Shown: one piece after another, positions 42,951-50,654 of the stretch
Layout of the letters: every line of letters starts with the position of its first letter
How positions within the stretch are numbered: position 1 is the stretch's first letter
Source of the DNA: Nitrospirota bacterium
GTDB taxonomy: Bacteria; Nitrospirota; UBA9217
NCBI GenBank assembly: GCA_023229435.1
Contig: JALNZF010000001.1
Span: 1-64,000, forward strand
Length of the DNA stretch: 64,000 bases
Reading direction: 5' to 3'
Notes under the pieces: model-generated
Told to the model about the DNA's origin: nothing
The model's input: only the letters and a program-made list of their open reading frames with translations
Database searches by the model: none
Translations under genes and position numbers: made by a program

Positions 42951-43364
42951 ATGGACAAGTTCGTAAAGGGGTTTATCGTCATGAGTGTCGTGTATCTCGG
43001 CGCCTCAGCAGTTATGGGAATCGTCATGCTTGCCGACCAGGACGTGATGGCGCTCAAATTCGTTCATTCGCATTTGAACATGCTCGGATGGGTATCGATG
43101 ATGATCTACGGAGTGGGTTATCATATCCTGCCGCGCTTTATGGGACGGGCGTTGTACAGCAATAGGATCGGAGAGGTGCAGTTCTACCTTTCGAACATCT
43201 CTCTGGTATCCATGCTCCTGTTTTATGCCCTGAACGTCTACAATCCGAGCGACCTATATCGGACCATTACGGTGGTATCCGGCGCGGTCCAGGCGTTGGC
43301 GATATTTCTGTTCCTCTACAATATGCTGATGACGCTGCTCACCAAGGTTGAACAGCCGCAATAG
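42951..43364 (+). CDS. Small cytochrome-oxidase-I-like membrane protein
   Basis: 137 residues with four membrane spans. KFVHSHLNMLGWVSMMIYGVGYHILPRFMGR resembles a segment of cbb3-type oxidase or NO-reductase subunit I, including histidines (HSH and YHI) that there bind haem. The protein is far too short to be an oxidase. It may be a haem-binding sensor, an NO- or O2-related accessory protein or a NnrS-like fragment. The start follows CCAGGAGG. The Crp/Fnr regulator is convergent just downstream. Confidence 0.75.
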   Translation: MDKFVKGFIVMSVVYLGASAVMGIVMLADQDVMALKFVHSHLNMLGWVSMMIYGVGYHILPRFMGRALYSNRIGEVQFYLSNISLVSMLLFYALNVYNPSDLYRTITVVSGAVQALAIFLFLYNMLMTLLTKVEQPQ

Positions 43365-43454
43365 ATGCGCATAGCGCAAAGCGCATAGGGCAGAGCGTAA
43401 AGGCAAGCTTTCTGTTACTGTTTTTGCGCCATGCGCCATGCGCCATGCGAGCTC
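43365..43454. repeat. Heptad-repeat inverted element (GCGCATA/GCGCCAT type)
   Basis: GCGCATA, GCGCAAA, GGGCAGA-type 7-nt units (43367-43405) directly follow the membrane protein stop. GCGCCAT units (43426-43450) follow after an 18-nt loop and are roughly complementary. It fills the gap between two convergent genes. Confidence 0.75.
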
Positions 43455-43461
43455 GCTTACT

Positions 43462-44148
43462 TCACGACGAAAGCGCTGATAGCCTTTCACGGTCCTTGAT
43501 GATTACCTTCCCGTCCGAATCCATCACCAGTCCGTCTTTCTTGAACTTGCTGAAGGTGCGAATCGAGGTCTCGACCGTGGTCCCGACCATGTCGGCCACA
43601 TCCTGCTTGGTGAGACGCATGTCGATCATCAGGCCTTCGGGCGTCTCCACCCCGACCTTGTTTCCCAGTTTCAGCAAAAGCGCTGCGATCCTCGCCTCAA
43701 CGCGCTCGAGGGCGATGTTCTTCAGCGAGTCGAAGGAACTTTTCATCCGGTCGCCGAGCTGGAGCGCGATGCAGAACATGAGGTTCGGGAAGCGGTCAAC
43801 AAGCCGCATGAGGTTCTTCCGGGATATTTTCAGGATCTCGGAGTCCTCCATGGCAACGGCATTCGCCGGGTAGGGAAAATTCCGTAAAACCGCCACACCG
43901 CCGAAGATGTCATACGGCGAGATGACCTCGAGGATGATCTCTTTGCCGTCGTGGGAGATCTTGGTCACCTTTACCTTTCCCTTTGCTACGATATAAAACC
44001 ACTCCGGCGCGTCGCCTTCCGTGAAGATATCATCTTTTTTCTTGAATGGAACTGCGGTGATGTAATGTTCCAGTTCCTTGAGTTCCTCATCCGAGAGGTT
44101 TTTGAAGAGGTCGATCTTTTTGAGATTTATCATCATAGGAGACATCAT
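43462..44148 (-). CDS. Crp/Fnr-family transcriptional regulator
   Basis: 228 residues. A cyclic-nucleotide-binding-like beta-roll (about 20-130; GDAPEWFYIVAKGKVKVTK) joins to a helix-turn-helix (about 165-215; LTKQDVADMVGTTVETSIRTFSKF). The Fnr cysteines for an iron-sulfur cluster are absent, so it is not a direct oxygen sensor of that type. A start at 44133 (MINLKKIDLF) is equally possible; neither start has a clear ribosome site. Its likely signal is unknown; the neighbouring redox and haem genes are candidate targets. Confidence 0.92.
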   Translation of the reverse strand: MMSPMMINLKKIDLFKNLSDEELKELEHYITAVPFKKKDDIFTEGDAPEWFYIVAKGKVKVTKISHDGKEIILEVISPYDIFGGVAVLRNFPYPANAVAMEDSEILKISRKNLMRLVDRFPNLMFCIALQLGDRMKSSFDSLKNIALERVEARIAALLLKLGNKVGVETPEGLMIDMRLTKQDVADMVGTTVETSIRTFSKFKKDGLVMDSDGKVIIKDRERLSALSS

Positions 44149-44170
44149 ATATAATAGTCCATTCTCATCT

Positions 44171-44327
44171 AACAGGATGTTGAAAAACGCTCTGTTTACC
44201 CTTCGACAATGCTTCGACAGGCTCAGCAGAGCACTCAGGGCGAACGGAGCGTGTATTGAATTTAGTCGTAATTATCCGTTCGTGGTGAGCCTGTCGGACC
44301 ACAAAAAGACTTTTTCAACAACCTGCT
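44171..44327. repeat. MITE-like element with 17-nt terminal inverted repeats
   Basis: AACAGGATGTTGAAAAA (44171-44187) and the inverted TTTTTCAACAACCTGCT (44311-44327) match at 15 of 17 positions. Inside are inverted TTCGACAGGCTCA (44213-44225) and TGAGCCTGTCGGA (44286-44298) with GCGAACGG and CCGTTCG nearby. It lies in the Crp/Fnr upstream region and its right end supplies the stop codon of the minus-strand barrel gene. No transposase reading frame is inside. Confidence 0.7.
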
Positions 44328-44970
44328 AAAACTCGAACAGCAGCCCCCCCAGGTAGGCAGTGCCTCCCAGGTTGGTCGAAACAGAGCGCACGATCGCACG
44401 GGTGTATTCGGCCTCAATAAAGAAATAGGTATGGTACACGCCATAGTCGAGAAACATCCTGTTTGATGAGCTCTGGTCAACGTAGTCCAGGGAGAACTGC
44501 AATCCTCCCCTGATATGATATCCGTCGGCATGGCCGCGCACAGTACCCTGATCCTGGATATTCTGCCGGTAGTACATCCTGGTCCAGCCGCCGCCGAGGT
44601 AGGGAACCAGCCATTGATCTTCGTTCAGAATGCCGCGCGCAAGGACGAAGACATTGACCGGATAGAGCTCGTAGGTCACGTTGCCGACAGAGATCCCATG
44701 ACGCACTGCATAGGATTGCCCCTTGCCCCTGAGCGTGCCTGCCCCGACGCCGACCTCGACCTGACGCACAAGCTTGTATGCCAGCGTTGCCGCATACTCG
44801 GGCATACTTCTCTTCCCATAGAACTGCGACCAGTTTTCGAGCACCGGCGTGAACCTGCCGCCCTTTACTTCCAGCGACCAGTGGGGTTGTCTCAGGATCG
44901 GGTCTTCGGCCATTGCCGCTGAAGGAAGAATCATGAACATGAGGATAAGAAAAGCAATAATGTTTTTCAA
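44326..44970 (-). CDS. Outer-membrane beta-barrel protein coupled to the CFI-box protein
   Basis: 214 residues from a TTG at 44970, placed 7 nt after GGGAGGG and overlapping the stop of the upstream gene. The signal peptide LKNIIAFLILMFMILPSAAMA is followed by an amphipathic body ending GGLLFEF with a terminal Phe. Longer frames to 45300 run through the neighbouring gene and are rejected. WSLEVKGGRFTPVLENWSQFYG resembles MXAN_2562-type or acyloxyacyl-hydrolase-like barrels; the family is uncertain. TTG start and overlap show tight coupling to the CFI-box protein, probably a surface pair. Confidence 0.78.
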   Translation of the reverse strand: MKNIIAFLILMFMILPSAAMAEDPILRQPHWSLEVKGGRFTPVLENWSQFYGKRSMPEYAATLAYKLVRQVEVGVGAGTLRGKGQSYAVRHGISVGNVTYELYPVNVFVLARGILNEDQWLVPYLGGGWTRMYYRQNIQDQGTVRGHADGYHIRGGLQFSLDYVDQSSSNRMFLDYGVYHTYFFIEAEYTRAIVRSVSTNLGGTAYLGGLLFEF

Positions 44971-46790
44971 CGAAGCCCTCCCGTCCTTGATAATCTTTTT
45001 CTGAAGAATCCAAAGGCGATGGCTGCCCCGAGGACCAGAAACATAATTGCCTTGAACCTCATCGACGTCCCGGTCATTAAGATCGAGGCGCCCACGGCAG
45101 GCATGAGCGCCATTCTCACCAGGGGCTTGTATCCGGGATGGTCGTTCAGGAACGTTGCAGCGGCAGGGCCGTGTCGATAATACCAGTGAACGAACATTCT
45201 GCCGGGCGCGGAGGTCAGGAGATAGCGGTCGCGGAATGCGCGCAGGGCCTGCACCTCGGGTGCGGAGTAGTATCCGTAGGCGGCTGTTGCGATGAAACAA
45301 CGCCCGCCCGAGTCCGGCAGGGCTGGATACGCAATGACCTCTTCGGGATAGACGTCGGGGGGCACGTTCGATAAATCGCTGTACCGCGTTGCGCCGATCT
45401 GGGTCGATGTCTCTTCCGAATAGATGCTCTCACGCAATGACGTTGTAGCGCTGCTGCTGAATTGATTATCATAGGCGGTGACCGCGAAGAAGTATTTTTG
45501 CCGGGCATAGGCAGACACCGCCACGAGGTAGGTCTGATTGTTAGTAAGTCCTGAGAGCTCGTAGGATGTTGTGTTCTCGACGTCAATGGGATCGTGCTCG
45601 TCGAGGGAGGATATGCCGTAATGCACCCGGTAACCTGTTGCGCCGGATACCGCGGACCAGGTAAGAATGAGCTTTGAGTCGCGCGGGCTCGGCGCATCAA
45701 GGACCGGCGCAGAGAGAGGTGTGGATGGAGGAATCAGACCGGACAGGGTGTAGCTGGTAGAAGCCCCCACCTGAATGGGAGAGGTAATGGTCCCGCTGCT
45801 CGTGAGTATACCGGTATAGGTGCCGGGAGCCGAACCGAAATAGAGCTGGTAGCCACCGACCAGGGTTGAGGTTGTGTTCGTCACAAGATAGCAGTTGTTT
45901 GGCGACCAGCTGAGATCGATCGACGTGTCCGTGGTAGATTCAACTCTGAGGTCAGATATCTTGAAGGGGATCGTATCCGCGGAAGAGCCGCCGTATACCC
46001 CGATGTCATTCGGCGAGCCGCTGTTATTCCCCGTCCCGATACAGGGCGATCCTTGCTTCAGGTGAAAATCATGATTGACCGGGTCCACGAAAAGGGGGTC
46101 GCCCGCGATTGGATTCATGCCCGTGGGGCCACTCACGGAATTTCCGAAAAAGGCGTTGTTCTTGTTGGCGTTATTCGTGATGTAAGCCGTCGCGTAGGCG
46201 ATCGCTGTGGTATTGAGCGAGAAAATGTTGTTGGAAATATCTAAGTCCCAATCACAGGAGAGGGCGGTCCCATTTTGAAAGAAGGTGTTGTTGGCGACCT
46301 TGGTGTGAATGGAGCTCTGTTCGGTGATGGCCGTGCCTCCCGGACCGACCGCGAACACGTTGTTCATAATGTTGACCGTGGTGGAGTTGGCGGTATTGTT
46401 CAAGACACTGATGCCGGTTGATGCATTGACGAACGTAAAATTACGGATGTTCACGGTGCCCGCGCCGATTGCTCCGACGTTCTGTGTTTCATCGACGATC
46501 ACCACCGGCCCGCCGCCGTTGCCGGTCAGAAAGGTCTTGGCGGTTTCCGCGCCTTTGATGGTGACGTTGTGCGGCAGCGTGATGGGGCCGGCATAAATGC
46601 CCCGATCGACCACGATCGAGTCACCGGCCGAAAAGGTCGGAGACGAGATCGCCTCCTGGATGGTTTTGAACTCTCTCGCAGAACCCACTTGATGCTCGGC
46701 CGCGTCAACTCCTGCGGGAGCGAGTGAGATAAAAAAAGAAAAAACAGCAGACGCCGCGACAAACGGCAAAGAGGAAACTATTCGCTTCAT
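44967..46790 (-). CDS. Secreted beta-helix/fibronectin protein with CFI-box C-terminal anchor
   Basis: 607 residues. Signal peptide (about 1-31), a right-handed beta-helix region (about 35-270; VNIRNFTFVNAST, ANSTTVNIMNNVF) and two to three fibronectin III-like modules (about 285-480) follow in order. The C-terminal CFI box CFIATAAYGYYSAPEVQALR near residue 500 comes before a membrane span (about 582-600) and the basic tail FFRKRLSR. This tail resembles proposed sorting signals with a transmembrane segment and basic end. The protein is probably exported and anchored or processed there. A barrel gene overlaps its end. Confidence 0.85.
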   Translation of the reverse strand: MKRIVSSLPFVAASAVFSFFISLAPAGVDAAEHQVGSAREFKTIQEAISSPTFSAGDSIVVDRGIYAGPITLPHNVTIKGAETAKTFLTGNGGGPVVIVDETQNVGAIGAGTVNIRNFTFVNASTGISVLNNTANSTTVNIMNNVFAVGPGGTAITEQSSIHTKVANNTFFQNGTALSCDWDLDISNNIFSLNTTAIAYATAYITNNANKNNAFFGNSVSGPTGMNPIAGDPLFVDPVNHDFHLKQGSPCIGTGNNSGSPNDIGVYGGSSADTIPFKISDLRVESTTDTSIDLSWSPNNCYLVTNTTSTLVGGYQLYFGSAPGTYTGILTSSGTITSPIQVGASTSYTLSGLIPPSTPLSAPVLDAPSPRDSKLILTWSAVSGATGYRVHYGISSLDEHDPIDVENTTSYELSGLTNNQTYLVAVSAYARQKYFFAVTAYDNQFSSSATTSLRESIYSEETSTQIGATRYSDLSNVPPDVYPEEVIAYPALPDSGGRCFIATAAYGYYSAPEVQALRAFRDRYLLTSAPGRMFVHWYYRHGPAAATFLNDHPGYKPLVRMALMPAVGASILMTGTSMRFKAIMFLVLGAAIAFGFFRKRLSRTGGLR

Positions 46791-46969
46791 GGATTGACCC
46801 CCGGTAAAAAAATATGATAAACCTTAACAGATGAAAACAGGAAAGTCAAAGGAAAATCTGCTGCTGCGCGCTGATGCGGCAGGTATGGTGAAGCCTTCGC
46901 AGCGTCGGCCTCATTCGACGGGAAATTGGACTGTTTGGTCACCGGGAAATCGTATGGATCATGCCGCGG

Positions 46970-47434
46970 TCAGCTTGACGTCTTGAGTCTTTTCCAATAG
47001 ATATACTCCGAGGCGTCCGGAACGATCAGGCCGGAAAGTTTCCCGATCCGCGCGTATCCCAGTCCTTTATAGAAGGCCTGGCCCTGGCGATTAAAGGACG
47101 AGACGCAGAGATAGACATTCGGGCATCGTCGCGCTATACGGGACTCGGCGAAGGCGAGGAGCTTTCTGCCGATGCCCTGTCTGCGCATATCCGGAGCAAC
47201 GCCGATGGCGCGGATATAACCGCCACGGGCAAACACCGGTTCCGGCGTGAAGAGAATGAATCCCACGGGAGCATCTCTGATCGTGCAGACGTAAGCCTGC
47301 TTGCGCGCAAGGTATGCTGAAAAGTCGACCCGCTCATGCAGTGTTTTCCAGGGTTCCGAGGCGGCAGTGATGGCAGCGCAGGCCTCTCTATGCGAGCGCC
47401 TCATGGGGATGATCAAACCAGTGCGGGTTCTCAC
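46970..47434 (-). CDS. GNAT-family N-acetyltransferase
   Basis: 154 residues. The acetyl-CoA-binding motif APDMRRQGIGRKLLAFAES (Arg/Gln-x-x-Gly-x-Gly/Ala pattern) near residue 80 and the C-terminal YKGLGYARIG are typical of GNAT. Substrate unknown. GTG start at 47434 overlaps the coaE stop (GTGA), so the two are co-translated. Confidence 0.85.
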   Translation of the reverse strand: MRTRTGLIIPMRRSHREACAAITAASEPWKTLHERVDFSAYLARKQAYVCTIRDAPVGFILFTPEPVFARGGYIRAIGVAPDMRRQGIGRKLLAFAESRIARRCPNVYLCVSSFNRQGQAFYKGLGYARIGKLSGLIVPDASEYIYWKRLKTSS

Positions 47435-48060
47435 GCTGTTGTCTCCGCGTCCTGCTTCAGTTTGAGAAACACTTCCCGAGCCTGTGCCTCCGCAGCCTCC
47501 CGGTTGCCGGTATTGTCGATGACGTAATCAGCATGCGCGCGTTTCTCGGCGAGCGGCATCTGGCTCGTTATTCTTGCCAGGGCCTGTTCGCGCGTGAATT
47601 TGTCGCGAAGGGAGAGGCGCTTGATCTGCTGTTCCCGGTCTGCGTAGACCACGACGATCCTGTCCATGTTCCGGTGGTATCCGGTCTCAATGAGAAGAGC
47701 GGCGTCAAGAATGACGAGGATGTCCGGCTGCCGGCTTTGAAGATGCCGTACCTGGACGGTATAGGTGTTAAAGACCTTGGGGTGGAGGAAGCTGTTCAGC
47801 CATGCCCGTTTCTCAGGATCGTTGAATACGAGCTCGCCGAGCTTTCTGCGGTCGATGCCGCCGTTCGGCAGCAGGATTTCTTTGCCGAAGTGATCAAGCA
47901 CCTCCCGGCAGGCTTGCTGTTCGGGTTCGAGCAGCTCATGTACGATCCGGTCGGCATCGATGACATGGGCGCCGAGGTCTTTGAATACCCGCGCAACAAG
48001 GCTTTTTCCGCTCGCAATACCGCCGGTGAGTCCAACGAAGAACATCGTAATGCCTTTCAT
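47431..48060 (-). CDS. coaE: Dephospho-CoA kinase
   Basis: 209 residues. Last step of coenzyme A synthesis: phosphorylation of dephospho-CoA. P-loop GLTGGIASGKSLVA near residue 9, HVIDADRIVHELL, NSFLHPKVF and VVYADREQQIKRL are family blocks. The ATG at 48060 gives MKGITMFFVGLTGG; the inner ATG at 48045 is also possible. It is followed by a GNAT gene with a 4-nt overlap and preceded by an M50-like gene. Confidence 0.95.
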   Translation of the reverse strand: MKGITMFFVGLTGGIASGKSLVARVFKDLGAHVIDADRIVHELLEPEQQACREVLDHFGKEILLPNGGIDRRKLGELVFNDPEKRAWLNSFLHPKVFNTYTVQVRHLQSRQPDILVILDAALLIETGYHRNMDRIVVVYADREQQIKRLSLRDKFTREQALARITSQMPLAEKRAHADYVIDNTGNREAAEAQAREVFLKLKQDAETTA

Positions 48061-48083
48061 TAATCATGCCGCCAATCATCCGC

Positions 48084-48767
48084 CTATGAGGCATGGATGA
48101 ACGCGTATCCTTTTTGCAAAAAAGGAAGCAACAGCCGTCCGGTTCTTATTATACCACCGGAGAGAAAACCCAGATAGTCCATGTTGTCTGCAAGGTAAAC
48201 CTTGATAAGGAACGCCGCAAATGCGATATTGAACAGAAAGATCAGCGGATACGAAAAAATCGCGCCTTCCTCCCTGATATCGTTCTGGTCGGTCTGAAGA
48301 AAAACGAGTGTCAGGATCAGGTGGAGCGCGAAGGTCGCGCCGGACAGAAAAACGAGAATATCGATCGCCATGCCCCGGGCATCAGCTGCGCGCGCTGTCC
48401 AGTAGAGGATGAGCGCAAGAACCGTATAGAGGGGGAAAAAATAGGGGGCAAGCGTAATGATAAAGTTCGATTTGGTTATTGTGACACGACCGCCGCGGTC
48501 GCTGGCATGGATGGATTTCACGGAACCTCCGAAGAGCAGTGCGAAAAGGGCATGCGTGAGCTCATGACCGATGACATAGGTTAAGACCGGTTTTTTGAAG
48601 AGAACATGGATGCACAGGTAGATCAGCCCGCCCGCGAAAAAGTAATAGGGAGTGTCCGGCCGGTAGTGGACCGTGAAGACCGTTGTCGCGAACTGCCAGG
48701 TAAAACCCAGACAGAAGGGCACCAGCGACAGGCCGAACAGAATTTTCAGGATTTTTTTACCCATCAT
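48084..48767 (-). CDS. M50-like integral membrane metalloprotease
   Basis: 227 residues, about six membrane spans. TYVIGHELTHALFALLFGG contains HELTH, the HExxH zinc motif within a membrane helix, as in site-2/M50-type proteases. A second metal residue cannot be fixed from sequence alone. The protein may cleave membrane-bound substrates, but the family also includes proteins without shown activity. coaE begins 23 nt downstream. Confidence 0.65.
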   Translation of the reverse strand: MMGKKILKILFGLSLVPFCLGFTWQFATTVFTVHYRPDTPYYFFAGGLIYLCIHVLFKKPVLTYVIGHELTHALFALLFGGSVKSIHASDRGGRVTITKSNFIITLAPYFFPLYTVLALILYWTARAADARGMAIDILVFLSGATFALHLILTLVFLQTDQNDIREEGAIFSYPLIFLFNIAFAAFLIKVYLADNMDYLGFLSGGIIRTGRLLLPFLQKGYAFIHAS

Positions 48768-48895
48768 GTAAACCGGAGAACGGGAGCGATCTTCTTCGTG
48801 TCCTCTCTGACTCCGTTGTTAAATTCTATTTAAGTGGGGTATGCATATGACGGTACCTACCCCTAACCCGGACAAGCCGGAACCAGGAAAATCAT

Positions 48896-49043
48896 TTTCG
48901 CGCAAAGCCGCAAAGCGCGCAAAGGAAATCTTGTACGTCTTGAATTAAAACAATAATCTCTTTTGTTTTTGTCGTTCTTTGCGACCTTTGCGGACGTGCT
49001 AAGTGGCCGCTTTTCCTTCATAGGCCATTGCGCGAGAGAAGGT
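48896..49043. repeat. Nonad-repeat inverted element with conserved core (copy 2)
   Basis: CGCAAAGCC-type 9-nt units (48900-48928) face CTTTGCGAC-type units (48977-48993). The core CTAAGTGGCCGCTTTTC (48999-49015) and TTCATAGGC (49017-49025) follow. Arm, core and order match the minus strand of 7474-7538. Confidence 0.8.
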
Positions 49044-49103
49044 TTTAAGTTTTAGTCTTAATATTCTATCCATTTTGAGATGAATTTGATTCTTTAGTTA
49101 CTA

Positions 49104-49380
49104 CATGTCGGCCGGGACTTCGCCCGGCAAACATGGCCCTTCGGGGCAGTTCGAATTTAACGTTTTTGTAGGGCAAGGCTTCAGCCTTGCTGATACCGAA
49201 AAGCCGCAACCCTGAAGGGTTGCCCTACAACTCAATGAAAACATAAAAAAACCAAACATCGACAATCTTTTGTCGATGTTATAGGCGTAAGCGCCTATTA
49301 CCATATCCCCGATAAGAGCACTCGGGGATGACTGAAACTGTGCGAAGATACTGTCATTCCCGAAGGTTTAATCGGGAATC
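49104..49380. repeat. Cluster of seven hairpins downstream of lptG
   Basis: In order: GCCGGG/CCCGGC (49111-49128, flanked by CATGT/ACATG), a GCCC/GGGC-type hairpin near 49137-49148, a compound element (49166-49230), AACATCGACAA/TTGTCGATGTT (49255-49280), ATAGGCG/CGCCTAT (49281-49298), ATCCCCGA/TCGGGGAT (49305-49329) and ATTCCCGA/TCGGGAAT (49356-49379). Each is a separate perfect stem. Confidence 0.8.
49166..49230. repeat. Three-way-junction palindromic element
   Basis: An 11-bp outer stem TTGTAGGGCAA (49166-49176)/TTGCCCTACAA (49220-49230) overlaps two inner hairpins: CAAGGC-TTCA-GCCTTG (49174-49189) and CAACCC-TGAA-GGGTTG (49207-49222). Their loops TTCA and TGAA are complementary to each other. 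Confidence 0.8.
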
Positions 49381-49399
49381 TGGTTTGAGAGAATATGCA

Positions 49400-50485
49400 T
49401 CAGATCGACCGTTGCATCCGGAAAAGCACAATTACCGACGTTAGGGTAAATAATATGTTGGCAAACCATGCCGATATCGATGGGGGGAGGGCGCCTGAGT
49501 GTCCGAGAGAGGCGCCGACGCTCGTGAGCACCCAGTAGACGGCGGCGATCGCGACGGCAAGCGCGATCCCCTTGCCGGCGCCTCCGGAACGCACCTTATG
49601 GACGCCGAAGGGAATGGAGATCATGATCATCAGCAGGCTGGCCAGCGGGTATGCCAGTTTACTGTGAAGGTCCACTTCATACGTCACGGCCTTATAGCCG
49701 CTCAATTTGAGCCTTTTAACGTAGTCCCACATCTCGGTGAAGTTCATCTCCTCCGAGTTTTTAACGATCATGCCGAGGTCGTTGGGATTCTCCACGATAT
49801 TGAAGACCTCATTGTCGGACGCGCGGGACTGCACCGCGTCGTTCACCTGGGTGAAGGTAAAACTGTTCTTCAGGCGCCATGCCCCATTTTCCCATGCCAG
49901 GCTGTCGGCCTTGATCCGTTCCCGCACTGAGTAGTCGGCATTCAGCTTGTAGATGTTCAGCCCCAGCATTTCGTTCCGGTTCGGGGAGACCAGTTCAATG
50001 TTGACAATGCTGTTTTCCGGACCGCGGAGCCACAACTTGTATTGCTGGAACATCACCCGCTGCCGGCTCTTCTCGATCTCAACCTTCCGGATGTAATTGG
50101 CACGGGAACTGTAGACCGGCATGACAAATTCATTGTTGACAAACCCGAGGCCTGAGATCAGGAAACCGCCGACAAAGAGCGGCGCGACGATCTTCGCGAG
50201 GCTCACGCCGCCTGCGCGCATGGCGATGATCTCGTTGTGGCGCGAAAGGTTGCCGAGCGACAGGAGCGCGGCGATGAGCGTGGCCATGGGAAGCGACATC
50301 GATATCATGCCAGGCACGCTGTAAAGGAAATACCGGGCGATCTGGGAGATCGTTGCATGATACTTGATGAGTTTGTCGGCCTTCTGGAGAAAATCGACGC
50401 AGAGGTACACGACGAGAATGCCGATCAGGACCCCCGCCACGAGGGCTATGAATTCCTTGAAAATATATTTGCTCAGGATCGTCAT
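49400..50485 (-). CDS. lptG: LPS export ABC transporter permease LptG
   Basis: 361 residues, six membrane spans with a periplasmic beta-jellyroll (about 110-265) between spans 3 and 4. SRHNEIIAMRAGGVSLAKI is the coupling helix that contacts the ATPase LptB. YPLASLLMIMISIPFG and the final spans match LptF/LptG; the second position in the operon and length favour LptG. It extracts LPS from the inner membrane and hands it to the LptA bridge. lptF lies upstream, separated by 169 nt with an inverted repeat. lptB is not in the window. Confidence 0.93.
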   Translation of the reverse strand: MTILSKYIFKEFIALVAGVLIGILVVYLCVDFLQKADKLIKYHATISQIARYFLYSVPGMISMSLPMATLIAALLSLGNLSRHNEIIAMRAGGVSLAKIVAPLFVGGFLISGLGFVNNEFVMPVYSSRANYIRKVEIEKSRQRVMFQQYKLWLRGPENSIVNIELVSPNRNEMLGLNIYKLNADYSVRERIKADSLAWENGAWRLKNSFTFTQVNDAVQSRASDNEVFNIVENPNDLGMIVKNSEEMNFTEMWDYVKRLKLSGYKAVTYEVDLHSKLAYPLASLLMIMISIPFGVHKVRSGGAGKGIALAVAIAAVYWVLTSVGASLGHSGALPPSISAWFANILFTLTSVIVLFRMQRSI

Positions 50486-50533
50486 GAATTTTCGTGTGCA
50501 CCTTTAATCAAATTTCCAAATAAAAAACTAATT

Positions 50534-50610
50534 TCACACAAAGCCACAAAGCTCACAAAGAAAACCTGAACAGTCTTTTTCTTTCTTCGTGTCTCCGTGG
50601 CTTTGTGTGA
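50534..50610. repeat. Nonad-repeat inverted element between lptF and lptG
   Basis: TCACACAAAGCCAC (50534-50547) is the perfect 14-bp complement of GTGGCTTTGTGTGA (50597-50610), with further CAAAG-type units inside each arm. It could form a stable stem in the lptF-lptG transcript. Confidence 0.85.
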
Positions 50611-50654
50611 GACCGTTCTATTAAGTTGTTTCTTTGGTCATCGGCGATGCCTCG

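Larger units (their letters stand above)
48768..49399. other. Repeat-rich intergenic stretch of 632 nt
   Basis: No gene is supported. It holds a nonad-repeat element (48896-49043) and then seven successive hairpins (49104-49380). It separates the M50-like gene from the end of lptG, both on the minus strand. Confidence 0.7.

Noticed and set aside
44973..45300. N-terminal extension of the barrel protein to 324 residues
   Set aside because: The added part runs antiframe through the CFI-box gene; the TTG at 44970 with GGGAGGG gives a proper signal peptide.
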